Assembly: GCA_963971535.1 (NCBI GenBank)
Contig: OZ020592.1
Span: 127,056,888 to 127,120,887, forward strand
Direction: 5' to 3'
Source: Notolepis coatsorum
Taxonomy: Eukaryota; Chordata; Actinopteri; Aulopiformes; Paralepididae
DNA length: 64,000 nucleotides
The position numbers and the translations under genes were made by a program. Positions 1 to 11,921 of this stretch are shown here, in pieces (within the stretch, counting starts at the first letter, position 1; every line of letters begins with the position of its first letter). Under the pieces are notes generated by a model, which made no database searches, was not told the DNA's origin, and saw nothing but the letters and a program-made list of their open reading frames with translations.

Positions 1-450
1 AGAGAGAGAGAGAGAGCAGAGAGGCAGGGAGGGAGAGAGAGAGGCAGGGAGGGAGAGAGAGAGAGAGCAGAGAGGCAGGGAGGGAGAGAGAGAGGCAGGG
101 AGGGAGAGAGAGAGAGAGGCAGGGAGGGAGAGAGAGAGGCAGGGAGGGAGAGAGAGGAGAGAGAGAGGGAGGCAGGGAGAGAGGGAGGGAGAGAGGGAGG
201 AAGGGAGATAGAGAGGCAGAGAGAGGGAGGAAGAGACAGAGAGGCAGGTAGGGAGAGAGAGAGAGAGGGAGGGAGAGAGAGCGAGGGGAGGAGAGAGGCA
301 GGTAGGGAGAGAGAGACAGAGAGAGAGGCAGGGAGGGAGGGAGAGAGAGGCAGGGAGGGAGAGAGAGAGAGAGAGAGAGGCAGGGAGGGAGAGAGAGAGA
401 GGCAGGGAGGGAGAGAGAGAGAGAAGCAGGGAGGGAGAGAGAGTGAGAAG
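1..450. repeat. (GA)n / GGCAGGGAGGGA purine-rich tract
   Basis: Almost pure purine on the + strand: GA dinucleotides interspersed with a GGCAGGGAGGGAGAGA motif repeated many times. It is simple-sequence DNA upstream of trim36 exon 1 and continues off the left edge. No coding content is credible here. Confidence 0.95.
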
Positions 451-855
451 GGGGAGAAAACAGGAGAAGCGCGGTCACGGCGCCAGCAGAAAGATGTACA
501 GTAGTGGAGAAGATGAGGGCGGGGTTTCCACTCACAGATGATTGCAAACCCAAATCAAATTGCCTTCATGCGTTGTACACCATCATCAGGCAACAGGGGC
601 GCATAACGAGGCAGAGAGGATGAACATATGCCCGTGGAAGCAGCGCATCCAGGAATATCTCTCCGGTGGATGTTATCTCCCCTCCTCCTCCTCCTCCTCC
701 TCTTCTTCTGAATGAAACCCGTTTGATCTTGTTTCTTTGACCCTGCAGTGTTTTCAGGGCTGCTCTTCCCCCACTCCCCTCATATTTCTGACCTGTTTGT
801 TTATTGAACAGTCCGCATTCTCTGCTGCTGCCGCACTGACATCTTCTGTATAGCC
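451..855 (+). promoter_or_regulatory. trim36: 5' flank and probable 5' UTR of trim36
   Basis: This stretch lies between the purine tract and the first ATG. It holds a short CTC/CTT run near 682-705 and an acceptor-like sequence ending in AG at 810-811 (pyrimidine-rich TTTGTTTATTGAACAG). The start exon may therefore be a spliced exon beginning at 812 with a noncoding exon further upstream. The context GCC before the ATG at 856 is acceptable for initiation. No TATA box is obvious. The promoter position is inferred only. Confidence 0.4.
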
Positions 856-918
856 ATGTCGGATTCCGAAGATATGACGGAGTTCGCCAGTATAGTGGAG
901 CGGATCGAGAGAGGAGAG
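856..918 (+). CDS. trim36: TRIM36-like E3 ligase, coding exon 1 (N-terminal leader)
   Basis: The exon encodes 21 residues beginning MSDSEDMTEFASIVERI and ends in phase 0 at a consensus donor GTGAGT (919-924). TRIM36 family proteins start with a similar acidic leader (MSxSxxMxEF) followed at once by the RING. This exon joins in frame to the RING exon at 25372. TRIM36 is a RING-type E3 ubiquitin ligase of the C-I (COS-box) TRIM subclass, linked in vertebrates to microtubules, acrosome function and early embryonic patterning. The start is chosen because it is the only in-frame ATG giving the family leader. The identification rests on the joined exons, not on this exon alone. The following intron is about 24.5 kb and packed with transposons. 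Confidence 0.82.
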
Positions 919-924
919 GTGAGT

Positions 925-2430
<1,506 letters not shown>

Positions 2431-2446
2431 GAGCGTACAGTAAGCC

Positions 2447-2800
2447 TGGGGCGGCTATGGCTCAGGGGTAGAGCGGGGCGTCCAATGATCGAAGGGTTGG
2501 TGGTTCGAATCCCGCTCAAGCCCATGTCCATCCCATTGCCGTTGTGTCCTTGGGCAAGACACTTAACCTACTTGCCTTGTATGAATGTGTATGCATGTGA
2601 ATAAATGTTGGTGGTGGTCGGAGGGGCCGTAGGCGATGATTATTCGCCACGCTTCCGTGAGTCTGCCTCAGGGCAGCTCTGGCTGCAATTGTAGCTTACC
2701 ACCACCGGTATGACTGTGTATGAACGAATAATGGACTCTGTGAAGCGCTCTGAGTCAGAGAAGAGCGCTATATAAATCCAATCCATTATTATTTATTTAT
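2447..2800 (+). mobile_element. tRNA-derived SINE (V-SINE-like)
   Basis: The head looks like a tRNA gene: GGCTATGGCTCAGGGGTAGAG resembles an A box and GGTTCGAATCC a B box. A body with CCTTGGGCAAGACACTTAAC, a motif common to teleost V-SINE-type elements, follows, and the 3' end is a GCGCTATATAAATCCAATCC tail. Transcription would be by RNA polymerase III and mobilisation by a partner LINE. It is not a functional tRNA gene because the 3' half does not fold as one. Confidence 0.75.
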
Positions 2801-2808
2801 TATTATTA

Positions 2809-2935
2809 ACCTCGTCACACCTGGCTCCTCTGAGAGCCAGAACCTCGTCACACAGCCCGCTCCTCTGAGAGCCAGAACCTCCTCACACCTGGCTCCTCTG
2901 AGAGCCAGAACCTCCTCACACCCTGCTCCTTCTCA
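2809..2935. repeat. Minisatellite A, left part (32-bp unit)
   Basis: Tandem units built on CTCCTCTGAGAGCCAGAACC with a CTCGTCACACCTG spacer. The array stops at 2935, where an L2 element begins, and resumes at 4353. It was therefore one array split by a retrotransposon. Confidence 0.9.
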
Positions 2936-4352
2936 GAGTATCCAACAATCTCCTGCTGTCTGCTGACACTGGTGAATGCTCTGTTCTGGTCCTGTTAGAC
3001 CTGAGCGCAGCATTTGATACGGTCAACCACAGCATCCTTTTGGACAGGCTCAGGGAGTGGGTGGGCATCTCTGGGAGCGCTCTAAGCTGGTTTGCCTCTT
3101 ACTTAAGGGAGAGAACATTCTCGGTGGCTGTGGGTCCTTTTAAATCTGACCCCACCCCCCTCTCATGTGGGGTACCACAGGGATCGGTGCTAGGACCACT
3201 CCTTTTTGCCATTTACATGCTTCCTCTAGGCCTCCTCATCAATAAATTCACAGGCATTAAATACCACTGCTACGCAGACGACATACAACTACTCTGCTCT
3301 TTTAAACCCGACAATTTGGAGAAACTCAGCCTTCTCCAGGAGTGCCAGCTCGGCATTGAGAGCTGGATGGGGAGTAACTTCCTCCAGTTAAATGCAAAAA
3401 AAGGTGCTGATCGTAGCAGCTGAAAAGACTGCAGCTAGAGTGGCCACTCACTTGGGGTCCCTTAAAGACAACATACGTCCCCACCTGAGAAACCTGGGTG
3501 TTGTCTTCGACCAGGCCATGAACCTAGACAAACATGTCAAAACACTCACACGCACCTGCTTCTTTCACCTCAGAAACATTGCAAAACTACGCACCATCAT
3601 ATCTCACTCTGAACTAGAACTGTCCGTGCATGCTTTTATTTCCTCTAGGCTTGACTACTGCAACTCACTTTCCACCTGTCTCACCAAATCATCCACAGAC
3701 AAACTACAAATGGTCCAAAATGCTGCAGCCAGGCTACTCACAAGGTCGAAAAAATCATGTCACATCACTCCCATTCTGGTATCCCTGCACTGGCTCCCGG
3801 TACACTAGAATTCACTTCAAAGTCCTCACTTTCACTTTCAGAGCACTCCATGGTCAGGCCCCCATCTACATCACTGAACTCATCCATCCCTACACCAACA
3901 CCCGCTCACTCAGATCTGCCGATCAGCACCTCCTGGTGGTCCCCAGGTCCAGGCTGAAAACAAGGGGTGATCGAGCCTTCGAGGTGACAGCACCAAGGCT
4001 CTGGAACGCTCTCCCCCTGGACCTGCGAACTGCCCCCTCTGAAAACTCTTTTAAAAAACAACTAAAAACTCATTTGTTCAGACAGGCCTTTGGTCATACA
4101 TAGGCACTTTTTCTTGTCCTCACTGTTCCTATAGTTTTGTTTTTTTAACTAGTGACTCATGATTTTATCCAAATTATTTTATTCTACCTTTTTATCTGGT
4201 TTCACTGTTTTTTAACTGCTGTCTGTTGTTGTTGTCATTTATTTCAGATTTTGTTTTGTTGTGTTTTTTATATAAGCTGTAGTGTAAAGCACCCTGTGCA
4301 TTCATGCTGTGAAGGGTGCTATATAAATAAAAGTCATTCATTCATTCATTCC
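2936..4352 (+). mobile_element. 5'-truncated L2-clade LINE, reverse-transcriptase pseudogene
   Basis: The translation gives LDLSAAFDTVNHSILL, then GVPQGSVLGPLLF and YADDIQLL. These are the RT palm motifs of L2/CR1-type non-LTR retrotransposons. The protein continues to the typical C-terminal RLWNALPLDLR region ending near 4103. The frame changes near 3400 and again near 3806, so no functional protein is made, and the endonuclease half is missing. The 3' end is GCTATATAAATAAAAG followed by (TCAT)n, the short 3' repeat typical of L2. The element sits inside minisatellite A, whose units flank it on both sides. Confidence 0.9.
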
Positions 4353-4986
4353 TCTGAGCCAGAACCTCGTCACCCCTGGCTCCTCTGAGAGCCAGAACCT
4401 TGTCACCCCCCCGCTCCTCTGAGAGCCAGAACCTCGTCCTGGCTCCTCTGAGAGCTAGAACCTCGTCACACCCCCGCTCCTCTGAGAGCTAGAACCTCGT
4501 CCTGGCTCCTTTGAGAGCCAGAACCTCGTCACCCCTGGCTCCTCTGAGAGCCAGAACCTTGTCACACCCCTGCTCCTCTGAGAGCCAGAACCTTGTCACC
4601 CCTGCTCCTCTGAGAGCCAGAACCTTGTCACCCCTGGCTCCTCTGAGAGCCAGAACCTCGTCACACCCCTGCTCCTCTGAGAGCCAGAACCTCGTCACAC
4701 CTGCTCCTCTGAGAGCCAGAACCTCGTCACACCTGCTCCTCTGAGAGCCAGAACCTAGTCACACCTGCTCCTCTGAGAGCCAGAACCTAGTCACACCCCT
4801 GCTCCTCTGAGAGCCAGAACCTCGTCACACCTGCTCCTCTGAGAGCCAGAACCTCGTCACACCTGCTCCTCTGAGAGCCAGAACCTAGTCACACCTGCTC
4901 CTCTGAGAGCCAGAACCTAGTCACACCTGCTCCTCTGAGAGCCAGAACTTAGTCACACTGGCTCCTCTGAGAGCCAGAACCTCCCC
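4353..4986. repeat. Minisatellite A, right part (32-34-bp unit)
   Basis: About 20 units of CTCCTCTGAGAGCCAGAACC with variable CTCGTCACACC(CC)TG or CTAGTCACACCTG spacers. The open frames across it (SEEQGCDEVLALRGA-type repeats on the minus strand) only reflect tandem repetition. A CCCCCTCTC-rich tail follows to about 5030. Confidence 0.9.
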
Positions 4987-5085
4987 CCTCCCCCCTCTCC
5001 CCCCTCTCTCTCTCTCCCCCACTCTCACCTCACCATAGACTACCATTTGTATACCCCCTGCTGGTTTGATTGTGATATTACTTCA

Positions 5086-5520
5086 AGTTCAAGTTTCAAG
5101 TTTCTTTATTAGTTGTCATACAAAAATACAGAATACTTTTATATGAAATGCTTCTTTCTGTTTTGCTCCTGAGAGTGTGCTAGATAAAAATAGATAAGTA
5201 TAAAATAAGTATAAAATAGAAGTCAAAAGTACGTAAACAAAAGTGTACAATATACATATATACAATATACAATGCAGAGTAGAAAAAGTAACTGCGTTAC
5301 AATACAATATACAGTACAATGCAGAAATGGGATGAGGTACAATTTAGGGTAAGGTGTAATGAGGTATGAGTTTGTAGTGCAAATCTCTTTACCAATAAAT
5401 ATAAAGTGTGTTAAAGTGTCTAAAGTGGGTAAAGTGCTGCAGTGAGTTGTTTATTTAAAGTGAGTGTGTGCGTGTGGATGTGTGTGCTGCGAGTGTATTT
5501 GATGGTTTGTTACATAGTGT
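5086..5520 (-). mobile_element. Interspersed repeat, probable LINE 3' end (minus)
   Basis: It begins TTCAAGTTTCTTTATTAG and runs through an A/T-rich part with repeated AAGTATAAAATA motifs. The same order of motifs is seen at 45670-45739, 46251-46369 and 47120-47420, where it is split by two other insertions. Read on the minus strand it would end in ...AATAAAGAAACTTGAA, like a LINE 3' terminus. The clade is not determined. Confidence 0.65.
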
Positions 5521-5984
5521 TATTGTCATTGAGCATTACTTGTTACTTGTATACTCCGCTCTCTACTGACTATACCTTCCGGATCTCCAGTCAGGCTATA
5601 CTGTGAACAAGCGCTTCAATTTAATTTGATTTGACGTGAACTCGCAGGCCCATTGGAGGAATTGTGTATTCAATGTAAATTCAAACAAGAACAGAGATTA
5701 ATTGTTTTATTCATGTAAAGGACCCACTTCTGATAACATGTTGGTCCTAGGGATCCCAATCTGAGTTGCTTTTAGATACAATTTGGTCCATAATTGCTGT
5801 ACTTGGGGACAGTATGGAGCGAGTGAAACCTATGATCAGAATAGCCATTCTTATACATTCTCTCATTGGGCACTTCATCAGCTCACAGCTGTCAGCACTG
5901 GCGTTTGCACCAGCAACCTGTTGGTTTACTGGCCAGCCTCTCTACCTCTAGGCCACACGCTACCCCATAATACTGCTGTTTTTA
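5521..5984 (-). mobile_element. Mostly unassigned intron with a minus-strand tRNA-like SINE fragment
   Basis: On the minus strand, about 5966 down to 5820, there is GGGTAGCGTGTGGCCTAGAG followed by GGTTGCTGGTGCAAACGCC. These are an A-box and a B-box-like pair, so a degenerate SINE head is likely. The rest shows nothing I recognise. Confidence 0.45.
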
Positions 5985-6745
5985 TTCCCAATGCTATTCT
6001 ATTCTATTATGTATCTAACACATTGAATCTTTTTTTGTATCTACTTTTTCTCCCCATTTTTCTATTTTTCTCCCGTCCCCAATTTCACATTGTCCAATTC
6101 TACCCTCCCCTGTCTCGAACGTTGTTAGGCCATGCCTCCCACAAGCCGGCTGCAATGTGGACGAAGCCTTGCATCACGTGTCCCCTCTGGTACTCGAGGA
6201 GGCAGCCGTCGCATCTTTTCACCTGCACAGCGCGATCTCTCAGCGGCGAGGGTCTGCGTGGGAGGGACACGCCGCCCTCGTCGCTTCCTGATTCTACTGC
6301 GCAGGCGCACCAACCGACCTGTAGGAGTCGCTGTCCACAACGTCCGATCCCCACCCACCAGCTTCCCACCCCCTAATACTGCCAATTGTATTAGTATGAA
6401 CGACCAGCCAAGCTGGTAGCAACGCCGAGAGCTGGGCTCGAACCCAGCATCTCCTGCGTTGGTGGCGAGCGCCTTGCCCACTGCGCCACCTAGCCACCCA
6501 CTAACACATTGGATCTTTAGCCTATTTCTAAAACACTTGATTAATTTAAGTAATAGCTATTCTACTCTATTCTATTCTGTTTTATACCACATACTGATAG
6601 CCTATTGGATATAACCTATATTATAATAATGGATATTATTTTCTATCCTATTGAAAAAAGAAAATACTGTGTACATATATATATATATATATTAAGCATA
6701 TTCCTATTCTATTCAATTCTATTAACTTAACACATCACCCATTGA
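5985..6745 (+). repeat. Right copy of the local duplication, interrupted by a SINE
   Basis: It repeats the 1148-1425 segment in order and orientation. The copy is split at the ATGTATCTAACACATTG motif by the minus-strand SINE at 6031-6500 and carries an expanded (AT)n near 6674-6692. Confidence 0.7.
6031..6500 (-). mobile_element. tRNA-headed SINE 'family S' (minus strand)
   Basis: On the minus strand it starts GGCTAGGTGGCGCAGTGGGC, carries a B box GGTTCGAGCCC, and ends in an A-rich tail that on the + strand appears as TTTTTTTGTATCTACTTTTT. The target-site duplication CTAACACATTGRATCTT flanks it at 6014-6030 and 6501-6517. Seven members of this roughly 480-bp family occur in the window. The body encodes nothing; the Arg-rich ORFs across it are artefacts. 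Confidence 0.9.
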
Positions 6746-6751
6746 CAGATC

Positions 6752-6784
6752 AATTAACCCCTAACTGCTCCTGATGAGCAGGTC
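6752..6784 (+). mobile_element. SINE body, left part, split by the 6785-9894 transposon
   Basis: AACCCCTAACTGCTCCTGATG matches the SINE body at about 25140-25160. The remaining part, GGCACCTTGCATGGTTGCC through AAAGCGCTTTGGATAAAAGC, is at 9904-10013. Removing the intervening transposon and one copy of the 9-bp duplication restores a continuous repeat. Confidence 0.8.
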
Positions 6785-7048
6785 GCGTCTATGCCAAATA
6801 CAACGCAGTTCGGTTTCCGGGTTCCTCTGATTGGCCACTAAGCCCACGTGACCACGCGCTAGCACGCCCCCCTTATCGCCCGCTGCCGCGCTGTGAAGCG
6901 GAAGAGCCAGCGGGGCGACGCGAGGCGGTGGTTTCAGCAGCAGCGGCCGTCTTCTTCCGATCTTCATGTATGTTGTGTATGTCATAAATGTCGATATGAA
7001 TTGAAAATGGGGGACCCTGATGTAAACAAGACAAACGTCTTTCTCTGG

Positions 7049-8603
7049 GCCCTATTCCCCGTACCTGGTTCAACTAAGTCGATCAAGAGGGCCATTATCC
7101 AGCTTCAGTTAACCCGATGTTTGAAGCCGGGATTTTCATGTTCCTCGAAGGTGGATTCAGTCTCGTTAACTAGAACCAGACTTGAGACCCAGGATAAGTG
7201 CGCGCGGCCGCTTCAGTAGAAAAGCCAGCACGTATCGATAGCAGAGATCCTGATTCTCTAGCGGCATTGATTGATTAATTGATTTAAAACCTTATTAACA
7301 TATTGCAGTACGGCTCAATCGCCTCGCCGACAAGTTAAATGCGTTATCTATAGGCTAATTTTAAGTCCCTCATTACCTCAATCAATCAGATTATATTTCT
7401 TTAAACTTGCCTGCTGGATTGAATAATCAAATGAGATCTTGCTAGCGAAAATAATTAGTTAAACTGTTATACAGAATAACGATACGGCTCTCTTCCCATT
7501 GATTGATGATGTATGGTCGATCTTTTACTTATCTCCACTGTGGTGTAACGGGTTCTTCTTTTGACTTTCACGCAGACGACCGGGGTTCGAAACCTAGTCT
7601 TTTCCTTCTTCTTGCAATGTAGGAATAATTCAATTTGGTGCACGTTGAGAGCTATATAAGGAATGACATCCTCAATGCATGTAGATTTATAATATTTTAA
7701 CTTAAAACTAGGCTACCTTTGCGTATAATCATTAATATTATATTCCAAAAAATTATATTGGAAACACGGGGTTTTGAACACCGGTCGTCGGGTTGCCAGG
7801 ATTGAGCACTACCGCTGCGCCACTGTGCCAGATGGGATAAATTCATTGTTTATACATTAATGAACGAGAGACCCGTGTTTAGAATATTCTTTATTTTGAA
7901 TGACGTTTTATCTCTTTATTCTCATTCATTAATGTGACGTCAACGGCTCATTCAATTTCTCAAATCCGTCAATCAGCGCATCTCATCAGACATTTTAATC
8001 CCAGTTACAATATCACACAAGATCCACAATCCACGCATAGACACTTCAATTTTATGCGTGAATGAAACAAAATCTCCTTCCTCGCTCCTCATCCACAGCG
8101 GAGAATATGAAAGGAATCAGAGCCAAACGAGCGATAGGTTTCAATCATTAAGGATATCCCCGCGGGATTCACATTTGCAATGCTGCGCGTTGTTAAAATA
8201 ACCACATAATGTGTACATCGCACCGAGCGAGCGCCACGGTATATATAACGTGCATTATTTAGGACAAAGTGAATTTAGTATCAGCATTTTGGGTCTATTT
8301 TACATTTCAAAAGCCCCCTCTGGAAGAATGGAGCACAAAAACGTAATTCAGAATGGTATAAAGCAGATCCTAGACTGTGGGAATAATTTCAGGAAACGAT
8401 CTCACTTCTTTGCGGGGGCGTGGCCATGCTTCATCCGGCTAACTTGAACTTAAACCCTGCCCTCGACCAGGCTCAAACTTTTTGATCTGTTGTCATGGTG
8501 ATTTGGACAATCCAGCTTCGGGGAACGGGAAAGTCCGGCTTAAGTCAGACTTCACCGAAAGTTATCCGGCTAACTCAGTTATCCAGGTACGGGGAACGGG
8601 GCC
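7049..8603. mobile_element. Nested DNA transposon interrupting a LINE-B tail
   Basis: The LINE-B tail reads continuously from about 6962 to ...TTTCTCTGG at 7048 and resumes with TGGTCTGCATCCCC at 8605 up to about 8700. The insert has inverted ends: left GCCCTATTCCCCGTACCTGG, right the reverse complement of GGCCCCGTTCCCCGTACCTGG. A short duplication CTGG or TGG is possible. The interior carries a minus-oriented LINE-B tail (about 7267-7320) and two tRNA-like B-box stretches near 7580 and 7780. No transposase ORF is seen and the superfamily is undetermined. Confidence 0.7.
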
Positions 8604-9600
8604 CTGGTCTGCATCCCCTTAACAATTGTGTGTATTGCGCCGTACTGTATTGTACCCATTCTGCAATCTGTTAAATAAAGTTTTCATTCATTCATTTCTC
8701 CCCCACTACTCCCAAAAGTAACACTAAATAGATAAAGTACAACAACGCCAGACTCAAGAAACTGTGTTCCTTTTGGATGTGTTCTCATAAACAATGTTTG
8801 TTTACACTGCACACGACATTCGAGGCTGCATGGGTGTAATCTCTCTAGCTATATCAAAGAGGTTGCGTTCAGGAATCGACGTTGTGATGTCCTACGGATC
8901 TTCCTCTCTAAAAGCCCCACGCAATACAGCATGTCTTGAATGTTCAGGCAGGAATTCACTGCAAGAAAATGTGTTGCTAATCTTTGTTCAGTACAATATG
9001 ATTGGAAAAATAAGCTACATCTGGAATGAATAAAGTGATTTCTTTTTTTTAACTGTCAAGGGTACCAGCGTCTTTTTCTCCAGTAGCGCGACTAATATCC
9101 ATATCAGTTACATCATCCAAGGTATTGTTACTCAATGTTTGTGAGCGTGGTTTGGAGATATTCACAGTAATTGTTAATTCAGTAAAGTAGTCAGATCTAC
9201 TCTTTATTGAAGGTACTGATATGTGTACTCTATAAGAGGATTAATACTACAAATGTAATGGTCCTGAATGAGTATAACAATTACACAAAACATTAGCTTT
9301 ATATCAGCCTTTCTGAAAGAAGAAATGGTTTCTTTATACATAGTCCTATATATATAATTTGAAATAAAAAAATACCATGTTCCTTAGTCCTGTATTATGA
9401 TCAAACAATTACACAAAAATGCATCCTATATAGACTCATATGCCAAAACATTCAGAAATACCCAAATGATGCGAGTTTGTTTTTTTATGACATGCACAAC
9501 TACAAGCTTTTAAGAACACTGACATAACCGCTGAATATCACTGAAATCCAAGTTAATGTATATCTTAGAAGTTCTTTGTTTCATCGTACAAACAGCCAAA

Positions 9601-9750
9601 GCTGTCATGTATGTTGTGTATGTCATAAATGTCTATATGAATTGAAAATGGGGGACCCTGATGTAAACAAGACAAACGTCTTTCTCTGGTCTGCATCCCC
9701 TTAACAATTGTGTGTATTGCGCCGTACTGTATTGTACCCATTCTGCAATC
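9601..9750 (+). mobile_element. LINE-B 3' tail fragment
   Basis: It contains ATGTATGTTGTGTATGTCAT, GAAAATGGGGGACCCTGATG and TGCATCCCCTTAACAATTG, as in the 3' UTR of the LINE copies at 41078 and 62837. It ends abruptly at CTGCAATC, where the right TIR of the MULE-like element begins, without the terminal (TCAA)n. Confidence 0.85.
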
Positions 9751-9903
9751 ACCGCCTTGCGTCGCCCGCTGGCTCTTCCGCTTCACAGCGCGGCAGTGGG
9801 CGATAAGGGGGGCGTGCTAGCGTGCGGTCACGTGGGCTTAGTGGCCAATCAGAGGAACCCGGAAACCGAACTGCGTTGTATTTGGCATAGACGCGAGCAG
9901 GTC

Positions 9904-10225
9904 GGCACCTTGCATGGTTGCCTCTGCCGTCGGTGTGTGAGTGAATGGGTAAAATGTGAGGAACAAATTATAAAGCGCTTTGGATAAAAGCTGCTATATG
10001 AATGGTGTTAGAGCTTTTGTGGTTACTTGATGCTGTGCAGAGAGGACCCGCCTGCCAGAGGTCAGTGACCACCGGTCATGAAAGCACAAGGAACAATCAA
10101 CCAACAGACCCTTCAGACCAACAGTGATTATAGAGACGCTCCTTTCCGAGCACCTAATCTGATCCTATATTGATTGGTTGATTTTCTTTGTCCCTCTGGC
10201 AAAATGAGGGGATGATTCAATTGCT
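9904..10225 (+). mobile_element. SINE body, right part, then unassigned DNA
   Basis: Positions 9904-10013 continue the SINE interrupted at 6784 and end in AAAGCTGCTATATGAATG. Positions 10014-10225 show nothing I recognise. Confidence 0.7.
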
Positions 10226-10838
10226 CCAATAATAATACAACTTTATTTGTATAGCACCTTTCATACAACAATTGCAGCTCAAAGTGCTTCACAGTAGTAA
10301 AAAAGACATACAAAATTAGCACAAAATTGACCAAAAAGTGCAGACATAAAATAAGTATAAAATAGATAGCAGCAAAATAGACAGAGTCATGGTGAGGCAT
10401 AGAACATTAAATCACATCGTTTTTCATATTAGGATCTAACATCTTCATAGGCCTCTTTGTTTACGGTTTGATTATCACTGATACACATCCTGAGCTTTTT
10501 GTGATTTATGATCACAGGGACGAACCAACAGTATATAAAAGAGTAAAATAGAATAGACAGAGTAAAATAGTGCAATAGTGCAGTGCAATAAAATAGTTAG
10601 TACAATTGAATAGTTATCATCTACAGTACTCTCATTTACAGTACAATAAATCAATCAAATAAAATAGCCCTCATTTACAATACAATAATCACAGTATTGT
10701 AGGCGGCTCCTGGATTGAATGGGAAGTTCGTATCCAAGGTCAGATTTTGCCAGCAGGCTTTGAATAGCAAAATTTTTGAGAAAGGTCTGTTTATTTAAAG
10801 CTTTGTCCATATTTGTGTTAAGAATCCTACACCTGGGA
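10226..10838 (-). mobile_element. LINE 3' tail (minus) and AT-rich flank
   Basis: ACTTTATTTGTATAGCACC, then CAGCTCAAAGTGCTTCACAG, is a common teleost LINE/SINE 3' end read on the minus strand. A related plus-strand end is at about 42831-42890. From about 10400 to 10833 the sequence is AT-rich with repeated CAATAAAATAG motifs and no gene. Confidence 0.6.
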
Positions 10839-11817
10839 TGTTATGGTTTGACACCGACCCCAAACGCAAACGGCACAGAGAGAGTAGTTTCAGAGTTAGC
10901 CAAAATCTAGGGCTTGTTTATTTTACAGAGTAAACAGAAAGAACTTGGTGGAGAACAGAACAAACTGGGAAATAAGCATGTGAGGAATGTTTGCTGCTCT
11001 GCAGCCTCTCCCGGGGGGTTACGTTTGAGGAATCTGTCCGTGACGTCAGAGCCGCTCTGCAGAATCCTCCCAGCATGTACTCCGGGGTGGTGGCGGAACA
11101 GGGAGAGAGAGAGAGCGGGTTAGCTCAGTGAACAATTGGAAACTGACAGGTGACAGGTGAAGTGACTTGTCCAAACAGATAAATCCAAGTGACAGAATCT
11201 TCGGTGTGAAACACACAGTGAGCAATGTCCAAACAATAAATCCAAGTGACAGAATCTTCGGTGTGAGACACACAGTGAGCAATGTCCAAACAATAATAAA
11301 TCCAAGTGAATATCCAAAACAGGCAAAAAGGGTGAGAGACAGTCTGAACGAAAAACAGGATCTCTTCAGTGCTTTACACACACGAAAAATGATTGAGTCC
11401 AAAGACTGTCTTGCAAAAACTCACCAGAGCGCTGTGCGTGAAGCGAGCGGATCAAACAGGGCGAGCGCTTCGAAACGGGGAAGCAGGTTCTCCAAACGGA
11501 ATACTCCTCGAGAGTCCTGGGAGGCAAAGCACAGGGAAAAGCAGCGACGGAAGGAAACGGCAATTGCAGAGAATATTTCAGAACGATCCAACAACACTAA
11601 ATGGGGAATCAGGGTATATAAAGCAAAAGGGATGCTTAATGACAAGCTGTGACAGCTGCGGGATGAGATTGACCATTGCTCCAGAAGCGTGTGGTTGGGG
11701 GAGCACCAATCAAACGGCATCTACAGGAAGAAGCGTGTGGAGAGGAGAATGCAATTAATTAACCGAAAATCTTAAAGGAACAGAGCGAGTGGGTGAGCAG
11801 CGGACAAAAACCTCACA
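10839..11817 (-). repeat. Gypsy 3' LTR (979 bp)
   Basis: The LTR has TG...CA ends and is the same length as the 16263-17241 copy. I found only one difference (AAAGAAC versus AAATAAC near 10943/16367). The element is flanked by a 5-bp duplication TGGGA (10834-10838 and 17242-17246). The element is coded on the minus strand, so this is the downstream LTR. A G-rich polypurine tract lies just inside it (11818-11833, read GGAGGGGGGGGTAC on the minus strand). The near identity means a recent insertion. Confidence 0.95.
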
Positions 11818-11921
11818 GTACCCCCCCCCTCCACGGGAGCCACCCGGCGACCAGGCCGACCCGGCTCGCCCGGATGGGCACGATGGAAGTCTGTGATCAG
11901 GCCGGGATCCACGATGAGCTG

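Larger units (their letters stand above)
6785..9894. mobile_element. Mutator-like (MULE) DNA transposon with ~147-bp TIRs, non-autonomous
   Basis: The termini are GCGTCTATGCCAAATACAAC on the left and its inverted form ending GGCATAGACGC on the right. The inverted repeats extend roughly from 6785 to 6931 and from 9748 to 9894 with few mismatches. A perfect 9-bp duplication GAGCAGGTC flanks the element (6776-6784 and 9895-9903). Long TIRs with a 9-bp duplication are typical of Mutator-like elements, although superfamily assignment without a transposase is inference. No transposase ORF is visible. The interior is largely other repeats: LINE-B tails at 6962-8700 and 9601-9750 and a further transposon at 7049-8603. 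The piece 8701-9600 has no recognised content, including a 79-codon ORF at 8794-9033. Confidence 0.8.

Noticed and set aside
2447..2530. tRNA gene
   Set aside because: A and B boxes are present but the 3' half does not form an acceptor stem and the sequence continues into a SINE body; the same applies to the heads at 6500, 34846, 37716, 43461, 53528, 54006, 56481 and 61793.
4489..4744. Regular peptide repeats (SEEQGCDEVLALRGA / SESQNLVTPAPLRA)
   Set aside because: Produced by the 32-bp minisatellite unit; no start context, no conservation expected.
6100..6497. Arg-rich ORFs conserved among several places in the window
   Set aside because: They recur because the family S SINE recurs; frames differ between copies and are broken in some.
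11167..11758. 161- and 121-codon ORFs in the Gypsy LTRs as accessory genes
   Set aside because: They are identical only because the LTRs are nearly identical; both strands carry equally long frames and no family resemblance is seen.
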